This document shows, piece after piece, positions 54,838-63,362 of a stretch of DNA of 64,000 bases. Every line of letters begins with the position of its first letter. Positions within the stretch are counted from its first letter, which is position 1. The stretch is from Bryobacterales bacterium KBS 96 (GTDB taxonomy: Bacteria; Acidobacteriota; Terriglobia; Bryobacterales; Bryobacteraceae). The notes under the pieces are model-generated. The model was not told the origin of the DNA, searched no databases, and was given only the letters and a program-made list of their open reading frames with translations. Both the position numbers and the translations under genes were made by a program. Location: assembly GCA_000381625.1 (NCBI GenBank), contig KB906767.1:2995304-3059303 (forward strand). The letters run 5' to 3'.

Positions 54838-55702
54838 TTTTGGGATCTCCTACCACTGTGATCAAGTTATCCACGCGCAAGTCGAAGGTGGTCGAATCGG
54901 GCCGTTTCATCCTGATTTCGTTGTAGTTATTCAGGAAATTCGACATGCGCGAAGAATAGTTTTCGTCGCCCATCATGAGGCTCAGCACGCGATTGTCGAG
55001 GTGCTCCGCCACCACGAGATTGTTCGGATCGGATGCGTCCACCTCGGAAATGCGATCCGCTTGATGGCCGAGAGCATCGAGCATCGAAAGCACTCGCTGG
55101 ACGCGCGCGCGGCGATCTTCCCGGTCCTCCGATTCGCGGATTCCGCCAATCACCGGCAGTGTGAACTGCGCCGCCATTTTCGGCCGCAGTATGAAACCGT
55201 CTTTATCGATCAGCGCGAACTCAGAAAGGCCGGTTTTGCGGCTCGGCGGCAAATGAATAAAGGCCACCGGGCGCCGCTCCTCAACCCGCACTCTTACCGT
55301 GTCCGGCCAGATCTTCGATACGCTCGCTTCCTCCACCCAATCAATCGCCAGCAGTTCTTGCCGGCGCCGATTGACGGGAACGAGGTAGAGACTGCGGCCA
55401 AAATCCGGCGCGAAGACGTGACGGATCTGGGAAGGCGACGCATAGTGAAGCCCCTCCACTTTCAAGCTCGGGCTTTGCCCGGCGAACTCGGTCGGTTCCG
55501 AAAGCTGAAACCGGCTATCTCTAATGAAAAACTCTTCAGTACGATGCCACGCAAACAGCGTTCCGACAAGCACCGTCATGCCGAGGGCGCCCCAGAGAAT
55601 CACGCGGCTCCATGCAATTTTGTCGAACAGAGACGGCCGCTCGGCCTCTCGACGGCCTTGTGATCGCGCGGAGCTGTCGCTCGCTTCAGGCCGCCGTGCC
55701 AT
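54827..55702 (-). CDS. ftsQ: Cell division protein FtsQ
   Basis: A 291-residue bitopic inner-membrane protein. A short cytoplasmic part is followed by one hydrophobic helix ([19 protein letters not shown], about 33-51), then a POTRA domain (residues 55-125, [18 protein letters not shown]) and the FtsQ beta domain ([11 protein letters not shown]). It recruits FtsL/FtsB to the divisome. The ATG overlaps the end of murC by 17 nt, which gives tight coupling; ddl and murB, often found before ftsQ in other bacteria, are missing here. Confidence 0.92.
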   Translation of the reverse strand: MARRPEASDSSARSQGRREAERPSLFDKIAWSRVILWGALGMTVLVGTLFAWHRTEEFFIRDSRFQLSEPTEFAGQSPSLKVEGLHYASPSQIRHVFAPDFGRSLYLVPVNRRRQELLAIDWVEEASVSKIWPDTVRVRVEERRPVAFIHLPPSRKTGLSEFALIDKDGFILRPKMAAQFTLPVIGGIRESEDREDRRARVQRVLSMLDALGHQADRISEVDASDPNNLVVAEHLDNRVLSLMMGDENYSSRMSNFLNNYNEIRMKRPDSTTFDLRVDNLITVVGDPKNVQ

Positions 55703-57080
55703 CCGCCGCCTCCTTGAGTTTCTCCAGAATCTTGTCGCCTGCCTGCGAAACGTTCCCCGCCCCGAGCGTGATGATCAGATCGCCCGGCTCGGCAGCGGCC
55801 GCAATCGCTTCAATTCCTTCAGCCATGCCGCGCACGTAGTGTACGGAACGATGGCCGTATGATCGCACTTTGTCGGCGAGAGCTTCGCCCGACACGCCCT
55901 CGATTCGATTCTCCGAAGCGGCGTAGATATCGAGAAGGTACACGTCGTCGGCCTGATGAAAAGCCGTGCCGAAATCGTCGAGCAGGAACTTCGTGCGAGT
56001 AAAGCGGTGCGGCTGAAAAAGAACGCGGATGTTCTTGTAGTCGGAAAGACGCGCCGCCGCGAGCGTAGCCTTCACTTCGGTCGGATGATGGCCATAATCG
56101 TCAACCACGGTGACACCGCCTTCCACGCCCCGAACCGTGAACCGGCGATCAACGCCCGTGAACTGAGCCAGCCCTTCGCGAATGCGTTCGACAGACAGCT
56201 CCATTTCAAGCCCCACCCCCAGAGCCGCTGTCGCATTCAGAACATTGTGGATGCCAGGCAGATTGAGTTGAAAGGCTCCGAGATCTTCGCCGCGCCGGCT
56301 GACACGGAAGGCGCTGCCGCGACCCTCAAGCCGGACATCCTGAATTTCAAGATCCACCTGCGCCGTTCGGCCGTAAGTAATCGTCCGGCGGCGAATGTCC
56401 GGAAAAATTCTCTGGATATTCGGATCTTCCATGCAAACGATGGCGGCGCCATAGAACGGAACCTTGTTAACGAACTCGGTAAAAGCTCCACGAATTTCGT
56501 CGATCGAGGCGTAGTGATCCAGATGCTCCCGGTCGATGTTCGTCACAATCGCGACAATCGGGGCCAACTTCAGAAAAGAGCCGTCGCTCTCGTCCGACTC
56601 GACAACCAGGAACTGGCTCTTGCCGATACGCGCATTCGAGCCACCCATGGAGCCGACCCGGCCGCCCACAACCACGGTAGGGTCGAGACCGGCCGCATTG
56701 AGAATCGTCGCCACCATGGAAGTGGTGGTGGTCTTTCCATGACTTCCGGCGACCGCGATGCCGAATTTCAGGCGCATCAATTCAGCCAGCATTTCGCCGC
56801 GGGCGATTACGGGAATCTGGAGCCGGCGCGCCTCTGCCACTTCCGGGTTGTTTTCGTCAAGCGCTGAGGTGACCACAAGGGCCTTTGCTCCCGTGACATT
56901 CGAGGCATTGTGACCAATCAAAACGCGAGCGCCAAGCCGCACCAGGCGTTCCGTGATAGGGCTTGAGCGAAGGTCGGAACCCGAAACCTCATAGCCGAGG
57001 CTGAGGAGCACTTCCGCGATGCCGCTCATACCGATGCCCCCGATTCCCACGAAATGCACGTGCTGGGGCTTCAAAAACAT
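55686..57080 (-). CDS. murC: UDP-N-acetylmuramate-L-alanine ligase
   Basis: A 464-residue Mur ligase. Domain 1 starts [18 protein letters not shown], the ATP loop is [18 protein letters not shown] near residue 112, and [16 protein letters not shown] and FQPHRFTRT lie in the central and C-terminal domains. It adds L-Ala to UDP-MurNAc in the cytoplasm. It lies 58 bases after murG and overlaps ftsQ by 17 nt. UDP-MurNAc is supplied by MurB, whose gene is not in this cluster. Confidence 0.97.
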   Translation of the reverse strand: MFLKPQHVHFVGIGGIGMSGIAEVLLSLGYEVSGSDLRSSPITERLVRLGARVLIGHNASNVTGAKALVVTSALDENNPEVAEARRLQIPVIARGEMLAELMRLKFGIAVAGSHGKTTTTSMVATILNAAGLDPTVVVGGRVGSMGGSNARIGKSQFLVVESDESDGSFLKLAPIVAIVTNIDREHLDHYASIDEIRGAFTEFVNKVPFYGAAIVCMEDPNIQRIFPDIRRRTITYGRTAQVDLEIQDVRLEGRGSAFRVSRRGEDLGAFQLNLPGIHNVLNATAALGVGLEMELSVERIREGLAQFTGVDRRFTVRGVEGGVTVVDDYGHHPTEVKATLAAARLSDYKNIRVLFQPHRFTRTKFLLDDFGTAFHQADDVYLLDIYAASENRIEGVSGEALADKVRSYGHRSVHYVRGMAEGIEAIAAAAEPGDLIITLGAGNVSQAGDKILEKLKEAADGTAA

Positions 57081-57138
57081 TTCAAAGTAGTATTGTTCCG
57101 GCTTTCCGGGAGAGTGTCAATGCGAAATACCAGAGTTT

Positions 57139-58227
57139 TCAGAGCTTCCGCACTTTTTTTCTCGCAGCCGCTTCTTCCAGCACTTCCGCCGCGCGCTCCG
57201 CCGCCTCCGGACGAGCAAACCGACGTACTCGTTCACGCATGATCTCACGCTCCGATGGATTCTGCCGTAAATCTTCCACTTCGCGAAACAGGCGTTCTCC
57301 GGTTAGATCCCGATCGAGAATCATGCGCGCGGCGCCTGCATCGACAAACGCTTCGGCGTTCTTACGCTGATGGTCGTCGGCGGCAAAAGGAAAGGGGACC
57401 AGGATAGATGCCATTCCTGCCGCTGCGATTTCACCCACACTTCCGGCGCCGGAACGTCCGAGTACCAGATCGGCCTGTGCAAACGCACCGGGCATATCGC
57501 GAATGAACGGAACAACTTCGCCTTCCAGCCCGGAGGCGGCGAATTGTCTCGCGAAATCCTCCGTGTCATTCATTCCACACTGATGGATGATCCTGATTGG
57601 GATACGAGCGCTTCGGAACAGAGGCCAGCTTTCGCTCGACGCCCGGTTCAATGTCCGCGAGCCGCGGCTGCCGCCGGTAATCAATAGCGTAAACGGGCCA
57701 CCGGCTTTGGGCGGAGTTCGGAAGAACTCCTCCCGGATCGGCACGCCGGTGAGTTCAACCTGTCCTGGCGGAAACCAGCGCTTCGTCGCTTCAAAGCCGA
57801 CCAGCGCGCGATACACAAACGAAGCCAATCTCCGATTCGTCACGCCTGGAACTGCATTCGGCTCCATAACGATCAGCGGAACGCGGCGAAGCACGGCCGC
57901 AAGCGCAACCGGTCCAGCAACGTAGCCGCCCATGCTGAACACGGCGTCTGGGCGCCACCTTCCCATCATCAAGATTGCCGCTCCGATGCTAACGGGCAAC
58001 TGCAGGGCTGTCCGCGCCTGTTTGCGCAGTCCAGCGCGATTGAATCCACCGATACGAATGAATTCCATTCGGAAACCGGCTTCAGGCGCCAGACGAGCTT
58101 CCATGCCTTCCGGCGTTCCGGCGAAAAGCACGTCGTGCCCCCGTTCGCGGAGCAAGCGCGCAACTGCGAGCGCCGGGAAAATATGGCCGCCGGTGCCGCC
58201 GCCCGTCATCAGAAAACGGTAGGACAT
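57139..58227 (-). CDS. murG: UDP-GlcNAc:undecaprenyl-pyrophosphoryl-MurNAc-pentapeptide transferase (lipid II synthase)
   Basis: A 362-residue GT28 enzyme. The N-terminal loop is LMTGGGTGGHIFPALAVA, MGGYVAGPVALAA is a second G loop, LLITGGSRGSRTLNRA is the donor-domain loop, and LVLGRSGAGSVGEIAAAGMASILVPFPFAADDHQ holds the UDP-GlcNAc contacts. It makes lipid II on the inner face of the membrane. A 135-base gap containing hairpins separates it from the upstream ftsW. Confidence 0.96.
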   Translation of the reverse strand: MSYRFLMTGGGTGGHIFPALAVARLLRERGHDVLFAGTPEGMEARLAPEAGFRMEFIRIGGFNRAGLRKQARTALQLPVSIGAAILMMGRWRPDAVFSMGGYVAGPVALAAVLRRVPLIVMEPNAVPGVTNRRLASFVYRALVGFEATKRWFPPGQVELTGVPIREEFFRTPPKAGGPFTLLITGGSRGSRTLNRASSESWPLFRSARIPIRIIHQCGMNDTEDFARQFAASGLEGEVVPFIRDMPGAFAQADLVLGRSGAGSVGEIAAAGMASILVPFPFAADDHQRKNAEAFVDAGAARMILDRDLTGERLFREVEDLRQNPSEREIMRERVRRFARPEAAERAAEVLEEAAARKKVRKL

Positions 58228-58362
58228 GAGGATTTTCTAGATTAGCCCCTCAGAGGGGGCACTTCGAGACGAGTCTCGACGCTGCAGGCTGAGAGCCCTG
58301 CGCCACATATCGATGGTGGCTCGGACACTCGTGTCTGCCATGCCGAGACTCGTCTCGGCCTC
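58228..58362. repeat. Cluster of short palindromes between ftsW and murG
   Basis: Three perfect hairpins lie in 135 bases: TCGAGACGAGTCTCGA (58264-58279), GACACTCGTGTC (58324-58335) and GCCGAGACTCGTCTCGGC (58342-58359). Each has a 5-8 bp stem around a 2-base GA or TC centre, and the first and third are near reverse complements, so they could pair with each other too. A GCCCC/GGGGC stem lies near 58247-58262. The cluster interrupts an otherwise compact operon and looks like an inserted repeat or an attenuator. Confidence 0.7.
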
Positions 58363-59505
58363 TTATGCTGCATGTTCGCTCACGCTCAGCAACATGCCCA
58401 GGAGCAGCAGAGTGCTCAACAACGAACTGCCGCCGTAGCTGACCAGAGGCAATGGAATTCCCTTATTCGGAATCATGTCGAGGACAACGCTCATGTTGAT
58501 CAGCGCCTGGACCACAATGCACGAGGTCACACTGAGGGCAAGATAACGACCAAAATCGTCGTTGGCAAACCAGTACAGACGAAATCCGCGCCAGAGCACA
58601 ATCACAAAACCCGCCAGCAGCGCGGCGGAGCCAAGAAAGCCGGTTTCTTCGCCGATCACCGCGTAGATGAAATCGGTATGCGCTTCCGGGAGGAAGAGCA
58701 TTTTCTGCTTTCCTTCCATGAGCCCCACCCCGACCAGTCCGCCGGAACCGACGGCAATCTTCGCCTGCCTCTGCTGATATCCGGGATCGCTTGTGGAAGC
58801 CGTCTGCTTGGCGTATTTCAGAACATGTCCCCCGGGGTCCAGCATTGTCAGGAGATGATGCTGCGGATCGACGAAATCGATCGCCCGGTTTAGCCGGTAT
58901 GGTTTCATCGCGATGAACACCAAACCGAGGAAAAGCCCCATGGCTGCGGTTGCCGCGAGGAAACGGTAATCGAGTCCGGCGGCAAACATGACGACAATAG
59001 TCATGACAACCAGGACAACGGCTGTCCCCAGATCGGCGACCGCCACGAAAAACGCAATCGCGCAGATGGAAAGCGCAATGGGAAGCAGCGTGTACTTGTC
59101 GTTAATCGCACCGAGACGCCGCGGCAGGAAATAAGCCAAAAATAGCGCCAGCGCCGGCTTCGCGAACTCGGATGGCTGTACCGAGAAGATGCCCGCGTGC
59201 AGCCACCGATGGGTATTCCCGTCCGTCACATAAACGACCAGTAGCAGAAGCAGAACGATGCCGATGCCGGCGAACGCAACTTTCGGCGTGTTCCAACGCC
59301 GGTAATCCGAGCGTTTGCACCACAGCAGCACGATAAAGGAAAAAATCGCCCATCCAAGCTGTTTGACGACGAAATACCAGTCGGATACGTGGAATTTGAC
59401 CTTGGCGATCTGTGAAGAAGAGCTGTACACCATCACCAGCCCAAAGCAGACCAAAGCAAGAATAGTGAAGAAAAGCGTCCAATCCGTTTTCAGCCTTTGC
59501 GCCAT
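58363..59505 (-). CDS. ftsW: Lipid II polymerase FtsW (SEDS family)
   Basis: A 380-residue membrane protein of about ten helices. Family motifs include GLVMVYSSS in helix 1, SVQPSEFAKPALALFLAYFL with the catalytic-loop environment, FLPEAHTDFIYAVIGEE and LPLVSYGGSSLLSTLLLLGMLL at the C-terminus. SEDS proteins polymerise glycan strands at the septum with a class B PBP. It is called FtsW rather than RodA from its place in the mur/fts cluster. Confidence 0.93.
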   Translation of the reverse strand: MAQRLKTDWTLFFTILALVCFGLVMVYSSSSQIAKVKFHVSDWYFVVKQLGWAIFSFIVLLWCKRSDYRRWNTPKVAFAGIGIVLLLLLVVYVTDGNTHRWLHAGIFSVQPSEFAKPALALFLAYFLPRRLGAINDKYTLLPIALSICAIAFFVAVADLGTAVVLVVMTIVVMFAAGLDYRFLAATAAMGLFLGLVFIAMKPYRLNRAIDFVDPQHHLLTMLDPGGHVLKYAKQTASTSDPGYQQRQAKIAVGSGGLVGVGLMEGKQKMLFLPEAHTDFIYAVIGEETGFLGSAALLAGFVIVLWRGFRLYWFANDDFGRYLALSVTSCIVVQALINMSVVLDMIPNKGIPLPLVSYGGSSLLSTLLLLGMLLSVSEHAA

Positions 59506-59537
59506 GGATGAATCCCGCGGTCCCCTCAGTCCGCAGC

Positions 59538-60863
59538 TTAAATCAATTCTGCCACTAATTGTTTAAACACTTTGCCCCGGTGCTCAAAATTCTCGAATTG
59601 ATCGAAGCTTGCGCACGCAGGCGCAAGCAGCACAACATCGCCGGATTCGGCACGGGCGCTCGCGTGGCGCACGGCCTCGGCCATCGTGCCGCACCCGGCC
59701 AGCGGCACGGCGCCTTCCAGTTCGCTTGCGATCTTTTCGGCTGCCTTGCCGATGAGCAGCGCCGACTTCGCCTTGCGGTGCAATGGATCGCGAAGCGGAC
59801 GGTAGTCGCTGCCTTTATCTTTGCCTCCCAAAATAATCCAGAGGTGGCCAGGAAAAGCGTCGATCGCCTTCAGCGTGGCGTCCACGTTCGTCGCCTTCGA
59901 ATCGTTGTAATATTCAACCCCGTTGATACTTCGCACGAATTCGATGCGATGCTCCACGCCAGGAAACGTCGCTACGGCAATGCCAATTCCGTCGAGTGCG
60001 GCGCCCGCGAGATACGCCATCAATCCGGCGGCCATTACGTTCTCCACGTTGTGCATGCCTCGCAGGCGAACCTGCGACCGCTTCATAAACGGCTTTCCGT
60101 TAAACAGAAGATCGCTTCCCTCAAGCCCGATGCCCGACGGCGGCTTGCGCGATGAGCTAAACCAGAAGACTTCGGCTTTCGTCCGGCTCGCCAGGAGCCG
60201 GCAGTTCTCGTCATCGAAATTCAGCACGGCGCTGTCACCTCTTTGCTGGGTTTCAAATAGCCGCGCTTTCGCCCGCATATACGCTTCGAATGTGTGATGC
60301 CTATCGAGGTGATCGGGCGTAATGTTCAGGCAAGCGGCGATTTGGGCGCGGAAGCGATAGATGGTTTCGAGCTGAAAACTCGAAAGCTCCAGCACGTTCC
60401 ATCGGTTCTCCCCCGAACTCTCGACCAGCGATGTGACCGCCGTTCCGATGTTGCCGCCCACTTGACATTCGATGCCGCATTCACGCAGGATGTGCCCGGT
60501 GAGCGCTGTTGTGGTGGTCTTGCCATTTGAACCGGTGATTCCAATGACAGGACCTTTCAGATAAGAGCTGGCGAGTTCCACTTCGCCGATCACCGGGATA
60601 CCGCGCACGCGCGCTTCCGTCAGCAGAGGCGTCCCGTAAGGAACAGCGGGCGAAACCACGATGAGCTCGGGATTCCCTAGTTGGTCGATTGTCTGCTTCG
60701 CAATCGCCACATGATGGGCTTCGAGAAAGGCCCTGTCCTCCGGGCCCGGTTCTTTCTCGTCCATTGCCCGGACACGGGCGCCCTGCTTCAGCAGTAATTC
60801 GATGGCGGCCTGACCGGATCGCTTGACTCCGATAACCAGAACTTCGTGATCGCGTAAATCCAT
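59538..60863 (-). CDS. murD: UDP-N-acetylmuramoyl-L-alanine-D-glutamate ligase
   Basis: A 441-residue Mur ligase. A short N-terminal domain (VLVIGVKRSGQAAIELL) is followed by the ATP loop VIGITGSNGKTTTTALTG, the substrate segment LELSSFQLETI, NITPDHLDRH, and the C-terminal VEYYNDSKATNVDATLKAI and ILGGKDKGSDY. It adds D-Glu in the cytoplasm. It starts 8 nt after mraY and ends 32 nt before ftsW. Confidence 0.96.
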   Translation of the reverse strand: MDLRDHEVLVIGVKRSGQAAIELLLKQGARVRAMDEKEPGPEDRAFLEAHHVAIAKQTIDQLGNPELIVVSPAVPYGTPLLTEARVRGIPVIGEVELASSYLKGPVIGITGSNGKTTTTALTGHILRECGIECQVGGNIGTAVTSLVESSGENRWNVLELSSFQLETIYRFRAQIAACLNITPDHLDRHHTFEAYMRAKARLFETQQRGDSAVLNFDDENCRLLASRTKAEVFWFSSSRKPPSGIGLEGSDLLFNGKPFMKRSQVRLRGMHNVENVMAAGLMAYLAGAALDGIGIAVATFPGVEHRIEFVRSINGVEYYNDSKATNVDATLKAIDAFPGHLWIILGGKDKGSDYRPLRDPLHRKAKSALLIGKAAEKIASELEGAVPLAGCGTMAEAVRHASARAESGDVVLLAPACASFDQFENFEHRGKVFKQLVAELI

Positions 60864-60871
60864 GCAGCGTG

Positions 60872-62008
60872 CTATCTCAGCTTCAGCGTCGTCAGCGCAA
60901 AGAGCGCCATCACCAGACCGGCGATCCAGAACCGCACGATCACCTTCGACTCAGGCCACCCCAGCGCTTCAAAATGATGGTGAATCGGCGCCATTTTGAA
61001 AATGCGTTTTCCACCGCGCAGCTTATAGCTGCCGACTTGCAAAATCACAGACAGCGCCTCGGCCACAAACACGCCTCCAATGAATATGAGCAGAACTTCT
61101 TCCTTAATCAGAACGGCGACAATACCCATGCCGCCTCCGAGCGCCAGCGATCCGACATCGCCCATGAAGACCTCGGCGGGATGGCAGTTGTACCAAAGGA
61201 ATCCAATTGTGGCTCCGACCATCGACGCGCAGAAAATCGTCAACTCCTGAGAGTTGGGCAGGCGCGCCAGTCCGAGATATTTCGAGAACTCGGCATGGCT
61301 TGAAACATAGGTGAGCGCGGTCATCGCTCCGGAAGCGATGATCATCAGCCCCGTCGCCAAGCCGTCCAGCCCATCAGTGAGGTTCACGGCATTCGAGGAC
61401 CCGACCATGATGAACACGATGAAGAGATAGAAGGGAACAAACGCCAGCGGATACGTCCAGAAATTGTTGGTCCAGGGTTCAATCAGCAGATCGGGGTGGA
61501 ATTTCTTGAAGAATGGCACGTTAATGGCCGTGGAGTAAGCCTGATTGGCGTGTAGCAGCAGCAGCAGAAAGCCGACGAGCATTGCACAAAACACCTGGCC
61601 CAGCACCTTCTGGCGCGCAGTGAGGCCCAGGTTCCGGCGTTTGGCGATTTTTCTGTAGTCGTCGATAAATCCGATGATGCCGAATCCAACGAGCCCGAGC
61701 AGTGCAATCCAGACATATTCATTGGTGAGATCGGCCCAGAGCAGCGTTGGCACCACGATCGAAATCACAATCAGGATTCCGCCCATAGTCGGAGTGCCGG
61801 ACTTCTTCTGGTGCGACTTGGGGCCGTCTTCGCGAATATGTTGCCCGTAAGCAAGTTCGCGGAGTTTTCGGATCATCCACGGCCCCAGGGCGAGAGATAG
61901 AACGAGAGCCGTGAGACTCGAAAGCGCGACCCGCGTCGTAATATAGCCAAAGACGCGAAAAGCCGGTACGTATGTGTGTAAGACCTGGGAGAGCAGCCAA
62001 TAAAGCAT
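60872..62008 (-). CDS. mraY: Phospho-N-acetylmuramoyl-pentapeptide transferase
   Basis: A 378-residue polytopic enzyme that forms lipid I. The first catalytic acidic pair is in IGFIDDYRKIAKRRNLGLTARQK, then NAVNLTDGLDGLATG, the Mg2+-binding MGDVGSLALGGG and the HHHFE motif (MAPIHHHFEALGWPE). About ten membrane helices are visible. It lies 3 nt after murF and 8 nt before murD. Confidence 0.97.
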   Translation of the reverse strand: MLYWLLSQVLHTYVPAFRVFGYITTRVALSSLTALVLSLALGPWMIRKLRELAYGQHIREDGPKSHQKKSGTPTMGGILIVISIVVPTLLWADLTNEYVWIALLGLVGFGIIGFIDDYRKIAKRRNLGLTARQKVLGQVFCAMLVGFLLLLLHANQAYSTAINVPFFKKFHPDLLIEPWTNNFWTYPLAFVPFYLFIVFIMVGSSNAVNLTDGLDGLATGLMIIASGAMTALTYVSSHAEFSKYLGLARLPNSQELTIFCASMVGATIGFLWYNCHPAEVFMGDVGSLALGGGMGIVAVLIKEEVLLIFIGGVFVAEALSVILQVGSYKLRGGKRIFKMAPIHHHFEALGWPESKVIVRFWIAGLVMALFALTTLKLR

Positions 62009-62011
62009 CGA

Positions 62012-63361
62012 TCAGGATTCCATCGCGGCAAGCGCGTGCTCCACGTGAGTTCCCCGCGAACCTTTAAACAGGATCGCATCGCCCGGCTTCACAAACCGGC
62101 GCAGAAACGCTCCGGCAGCCTCAGGCTTCTCGAAAAAGTAAGTTTCCTGCCCGGCGGCAGCTCTGCGACTGGCAGCTTCGACCAACGGCCGCGCGGCGCC
62201 TTGAATTCCGACGATTACATCGATTCCTGAGCTTGCGGCGTACTCGCCCACCTCGGCGTGAAGCTTCTCCGCCCAGTTCCCCAGTTCCAGCATTTCGCCC
62301 AGCACAGCGATCCGCCGTCCGGCCGGCTCGCCCTTCAACACATCGATCATGAAGCGAACGGCATCGGGATTGGAATTGTAGCAATCGTCCAGGATGGTCA
62401 CACTCCGCCATTGCCTTCTCTCCCCACGCATGCGGCCTGGCGCCAGCCGGATCACCGCGGATGCTAACGTTGACAGCTCGATTCCGAAGATTGTCGCAAC
62501 CGCCAGCGCGGCCAGAACGTTCTGAATGCCGTGCCGCCCAGGCAATGAACTGCGAAATCGCACGCCGCTGACCGAGAATGCAACGCCCTCCGGCAGGATC
62601 TCCACATCGTCCCCGCGCAATTCAGCTTGTTCCGACAGGCCATAGGTGACAACTCGTCCCGAAAATATATCTCGAAAAGCTAGAACTCGCGAATCGTCCG
62701 CGTTCAGAACGGCAACTCCGTCCGGCGGAAGAGATTCAATCAGTTCACGTTTTGCGAGCGCGATCGCGTCAACAGATTCGAACGCCTCGATGTGCGCGTA
62801 GCCGACGTTGGTGACTACTCCGATCTGTGGTTCGGCGAGAGTCGCCAGCGCGCGAATCTCGCCCGCGTGGTTCATCCCGAGTTCCATCACGCCGACCTCG
62901 GCTGAGCCGGGCATACGCAGCAGCGAAAGAGGAACTCCCAGATGATTATTCAGATTGCCTGCCGTTTTCCCAACTTCGAAGCGCGTGGCAAGCAGTGCGG
63001 CAACGGCGTCTTTCGTCGTGGTCTTGCCGGCGCTGCCGGTTATAGCGACAACCGGCTTCGCCCAGCGGCGGCGCGCCCACAATCCAAGAATCTGAAGGGC
63101 CGCCAGTGTGTCGCGGACCTGAAGCAACGGACCGGCGGGAGCCTTTATATCGTCGCTAACTATCGCCGCGATGGCTCCTCTTGCAAAGCCTGCATTAACA
63201 TACGCGTGGCCATCCTGATTGTCGCCCCGGATCGCAAAGAACAGATCGCCCGGATTGACCGTGCGCGAATCGATGCTCCAACCCGTCACCAACTCGCCGG
63301 GCAACTCCGTCTCGACGCGAGCCTCCAGTACGTTGCGAATTTCTCGAAGCGGGATGTCCAG
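62012..63361 (-). CDS. murF: UDP-N-acetylmuramoyl-tripeptide-D-alanyl-D-alanine ligase, apparent CTG start
   Basis: About 449 residues. The typical MurF N-terminus (LDIPLREIRNVLEA, then VTGWSIDSRTVNPGDLFFAI) continues 19 codons upstream of the first usual start (TTG at 63304). The only sensible start there is the CTG at 63361, with GGAGGA 7 nt upstream. Motifs: AITGSAGKTTTKDA (ATP), NNHLGVPLSLL, ELGMNHAGEI, DDCYNSNPDAVRF and FKGSRGTHVE. It adds D-Ala-D-Ala to the tripeptide. It begins 1 nt after the murE stop. Confidence 0.92.
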   Translation of the reverse strand: MDIPLREIRNVLEARVETELPGELVTGWSIDSRTVNPGDLFFAIRGDNQDGHAYVNAGFARGAIAAIVSDDIKAPAGPLLQVRDTLAALQILGLWARRRWAKPVVAITGSAGKTTTKDAVAALLATRFEVGKTAGNLNNHLGVPLSLLRMPGSAEVGVMELGMNHAGEIRALATLAEPQIGVVTNVGYAHIEAFESVDAIALAKRELIESLPPDGVAVLNADDSRVLAFRDIFSGRVVTYGLSEQAELRGDDVEILPEGVAFSVSGVRFRSSLPGRHGIQNVLAALAVATIFGIELSTLASAVIRLAPGRMRGERRQWRSVTILDDCYNSNPDAVRFMIDVLKGEPAGRRIAVLGEMLELGNWAEKLHAEVGEYAASSGIDVIVGIQGAARPLVEAASRRAAAGQETYFFEKPEAAGAFLRRFVKPGDAILFKGSRGTHVEHALAAMES

Positions 63362-63362
63362 C

